Assembly: GCF_051401765.1 (NCBI RefSeq)
Contig: NW_027480429.1
Location: 12,156,157 to 12,220,156, forward strand
Direction of reading: 5' to 3'
Source: Calliopsis andreniformis
Taxonomy: Eukaryota; Arthropoda; Insecta; Hymenoptera; Andrenidae
Length of the DNA: 64,000 bases
Both the position numbers and the translations under genes were made by a program. The notes below the pieces were generated by a model. It was not told the DNA's origin. It saw only the letters and a program-made list of their open reading frames with translations, and made no database searches. This document shows positions 61,891-64,000 of the stretch, piece by piece. Position 1 is the first letter of the stretch, and each line of letters opens with the position of its first letter.

Positions 61891-64000
61891 AGATCGAATA
61901 GTCAGGGCCTAAGAAGTCAACGCCAGCAGAATAAAATACAATATAACTACAAAAGCTTTTCCATCGTATAAAATGAATAATTGCAAACATTGTGAAAGTA
62001 ATGGTCATTTCTACGTTCCCGGCAACCTAGGCGTCACTCTAGGGCGTTGGTCCACCACATCTAATAGCTACGGCCTTAGAAGTCAACCCCGGATGAATAA
62101 AATACAGTAAAGATGCCACAGCTTTTCCATCGTATAAAACGAATAATTGCAACCAGTGTGAAAATTATGGTCATTTCTACATTCCGGGCATCCTAGGCTT
62201 CACCCTAAGCCGTTGTTCCACCAGATCGAACAGTTAGGGCCAAAGAAGTCAACGCCAGAAGCATAAAATACGATATAAATAGAACAGCTTTTCCATCGTA
62301 TAAAACGAATAATTGCAACCAGTGTGGAAGTTATGGTCATTTCTACGTTCCGGGCAACCTAGGCTTCACTCTAGGGAGTTGCTCGACCAGATCGAATAGC
62401 TAGGGCCTTAGAAGTCAACGCCTGAAGTATAAAATACAATAAAAATACAAGAGTCTTTCCATCCTATAACAGGAGTAATTGCAACCCGTGTGAAAGTGAT
62501 GGTCATTTCTACGTTCCAGGCAACCTAGGCTTCACCCTAGGGCGTTGTTTCACCAGATGGAATAGTTAGGGCCTAAGAAGACAACGCCAGAAGCATAAAA
62601 TACGATATAAATAGAACAGCTTTTCCATCGTATAAAACGAATAATTCCAACCAGTGTGGAAGTTATGGTCATTTCTACGTTCCGGGCAACCTAGGCTTCA
62701 CTCTAGGGCGTTGCTCGACCAGATCGAATAGCTAGGGCCTTAGAAGTCAACGCCTGAAGTATAAAATACAATAAAAATACAACAGCCTTTCCATCCTATA
62801 ACAGGAATAATTGCAACCCGTGTGAAAGTGATGGTCATTTCTACGTTCCAGGCAACCTAGGCTTCACCCTAGGGCGTTGCCCCACCAGATCGAATAGTTA
62901 GGGCCTTAGAAGTCAACGCCCGAAGCATAAAACACAAAACAAATAAAACAGCTTTTCCATCGCATAAAACGAATAATTGCAACCAGTGTGAAGGTAATGG
63001 TCATTTCTACGTTCCGGGCAACTTAGGCGTCACCCTAGGGCGTTGCACCAACAGATTGAATAGTTAGGGCCATAGCAGTCAACGCCCGAAGCATAAAATA
63101 CAAAATAAATAGAACAGTTTTTCCATCGTATGAAAAGAATAATTGCTACCGGTGTGAAAGTTATGGTCATTTCTCCGTTCCGGGCAACCTAGGCTTCACT
63201 CTAGGGCGTTGCTCCACCGGATCGAATGGTTAGGGCCTTAGAAGTCAACGCCAGAAGCATAAAATACAAAATAAATGATACAGTTTTTCCATCGTATAAA
63301 ACGAATAATTGCTACCAGTGTGAAAGTTATGGTCATTTCTACGTTACGCGCAACCTAGGCTTCACCCGAAGGCGTTGTTCCACCAGATGGAATAGTTAGG
63401 GCCTAAGAGTTCAACGCCAGAATCATAAAATACGATATAAATACAACAGCTTTTCCATCGTATAAAACGAATAATTGCAACCAGTGTGGAAGTTATGGTC
63501 ATGTCTACATTCCGGGCAACCTAGGCTTCACTCTAGGGCGTTGCTCGACCAGATCGAATAGCTAGGGCCTTAGAAGTCAACGCCTGAAGTATAAAATACA
63601 ATAAAAATACAACAGCCTTTCCATCCTATAACAGGAATAATTGCAACCCGAGTGAAAGTGATGGTCATTTCTACGTTCCAGGCAACCCACGCTTCACCCT
63701 AGGGCGTTGTTCCACCAGATGGAATAGTTAGGGCCTAAGAAGTCAACGCCAGAAGCATAAAACACTATATAAATACAACAGTTTTTCCATCATATAAAAC
63801 GAATAATTGCAACCAGGATGAAAGTTATGGTCATTTCTACTTTCCGGGCAACCTAGGCTTCACTCTAGGGCGTAGCCCCACCAGATCGAATAGTTAGGGC
63901 TTTAGAAGTCAACGCCCGAAGCATAAAACACAAAATAGATAAAACAGTTTTTCCATCGCATTAAACGGATAATTGCAACCAGTATGAAAGTTAACGTCAT
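61891..64000. repeat. Monomeric right flank
   Basis: About 13 diverged monomers with no HOR. A 2-monomer repeat is visible: GCTCGACCAG at 62,381 and 62,713, 332 bases apart, with a third relative at 63,543. From about 63,050 the sequence follows the left flank at about 38,640 onward: TTCTCCGTTCC, CACCGGATCG, ACGTTACGCGC, AGAGTTCAACGCCAG, AATCATAAAATACG and the ACACTATATAAATAC monomer occur in both. The array continues past the window edge. Confidence 0.8.

Larger units (their letters stand above)
1..64000. repeat. Satellite DNA array, 166-bp monomer, head-to-tail, about 385 copies
   Basis: The same 166-bp unit repeats from the first to the last base. The CTAGGG landmark lies at 131, 297, 463 and 629, and again at 63,865, which is 384 monomers later with only about 10 bp of net length loss. 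Every monomer I inspected reads in the same orientation. The consensus holds, in order, CTAGGGCGTT, a CCACCAGATCGAATAG block, TTAGGGCC, GTCAACGCC, an AT-rich centre, GTGTGAAAG, GGTCATTTC and TTCCGGGCAACCTAGG. It is about 41% GC by hand count. No unique DNA, mobile element or gene interrupts it. The most likely setting is a centromere or pericentromeric heterochromatin block of a eukaryote; the species and chromosome position are inference. Confidence 0.98.

Noticed and set aside
131..63865. TTAGGG once per monomer (and TTTAGGG in rare variants), suggesting telomeric repeats
   Set aside because: The string occurs singly within AGTTAGGGCC at 166-bp intervals and never in tandem, so it is part of the monomer and not interstitial telomere DNA.
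1..64000. CRISPR array
   Set aside because: The repeat unit is 166 bp with no unique spacers and no cas genes; the units diverge throughout, as in a eukaryotic satellite.
1..64000. 5S rDNA or another tandem RNA gene array
   Set aside because: No block of the monomer resembles 5S rRNA or its internal control region, and the divergence among monomers is too high for a functional rRNA array.

Overview
The whole window is one uninterrupted head-to-tail array of a eukaryotic satellite DNA with a 166-bp monomer. I counted the period from a fixed landmark, the CTAGGG block that follows the TTCACT motif. It falls at 131, 297, 463 and 629 at the left end and is still in register at 63,865. That is about 385 monomers with a net phase drift of only about 10 bp. 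All monomers I read have the same orientation. I found no credible gene, RNA gene, transposon, CRISPR array or other unique sequence. The short open frames on both strands are chance or drift-preserved frames of the monomer; because 166 = 3 x 55 + 1, every frame shifts at each monomer and runs into stops.

The scale, nucleosome-like period, absence of insertions and nested higher-order repeats (HORs) suggest centromeric or pericentromeric heterochromatin of a plant or an animal. The consensus is about 41% GC and carries 7 CpG sites, about the number expected from its base composition. This argues mildly against a heavily CpG-depleted vertebrate satellite. Satellites of about 166 bp are known in several unrelated groups (for example Prunus, Medicago and oysters), and I cannot assign the species from length alone.

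Layout. (1) 1 to about 20,550: a mosaic of diverged monomers with a perfect-looking 9-mer tandem duplication (about 4,763-7,725), a 16-mer duplication of 2,655 bp (about 15,785-20,550), and a divergent TTTCGG subfamily almost confined to this side. (2) About 20,550-36,840: another mosaic with 3-mer, 7-mer and longer-range duplications. (3) About 36,840-40,380: older monomeric flank. (4) 40,381 to about 61,890: the young core, a clear HOR domain built from 12-, 11- and 7-monomer subunits. These are organised as a tandemly duplicated 41-mer (about 6.8 kb) that runs into an alternating 11+7 = 18-mer unit of 2,990 bp. The right edge has shortened 8- and 10-monomer derivatives. (5) About 61,890-64,000: monomeric flank whose end is homologous to the flank at 38.5-39.4 kb.

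There are no genes to form a pathway. The interest lies in how the array evolves: nested amplification, exact in-register monomer deletions, a visible conversion tract, capture of a flank-type monomer into a HOR, linked variant classes inside the monomer, and a conserved short dyad that is lost in the HOR marker monomers. All similarity statements were made by eye from the sequence; no alignment software was run.
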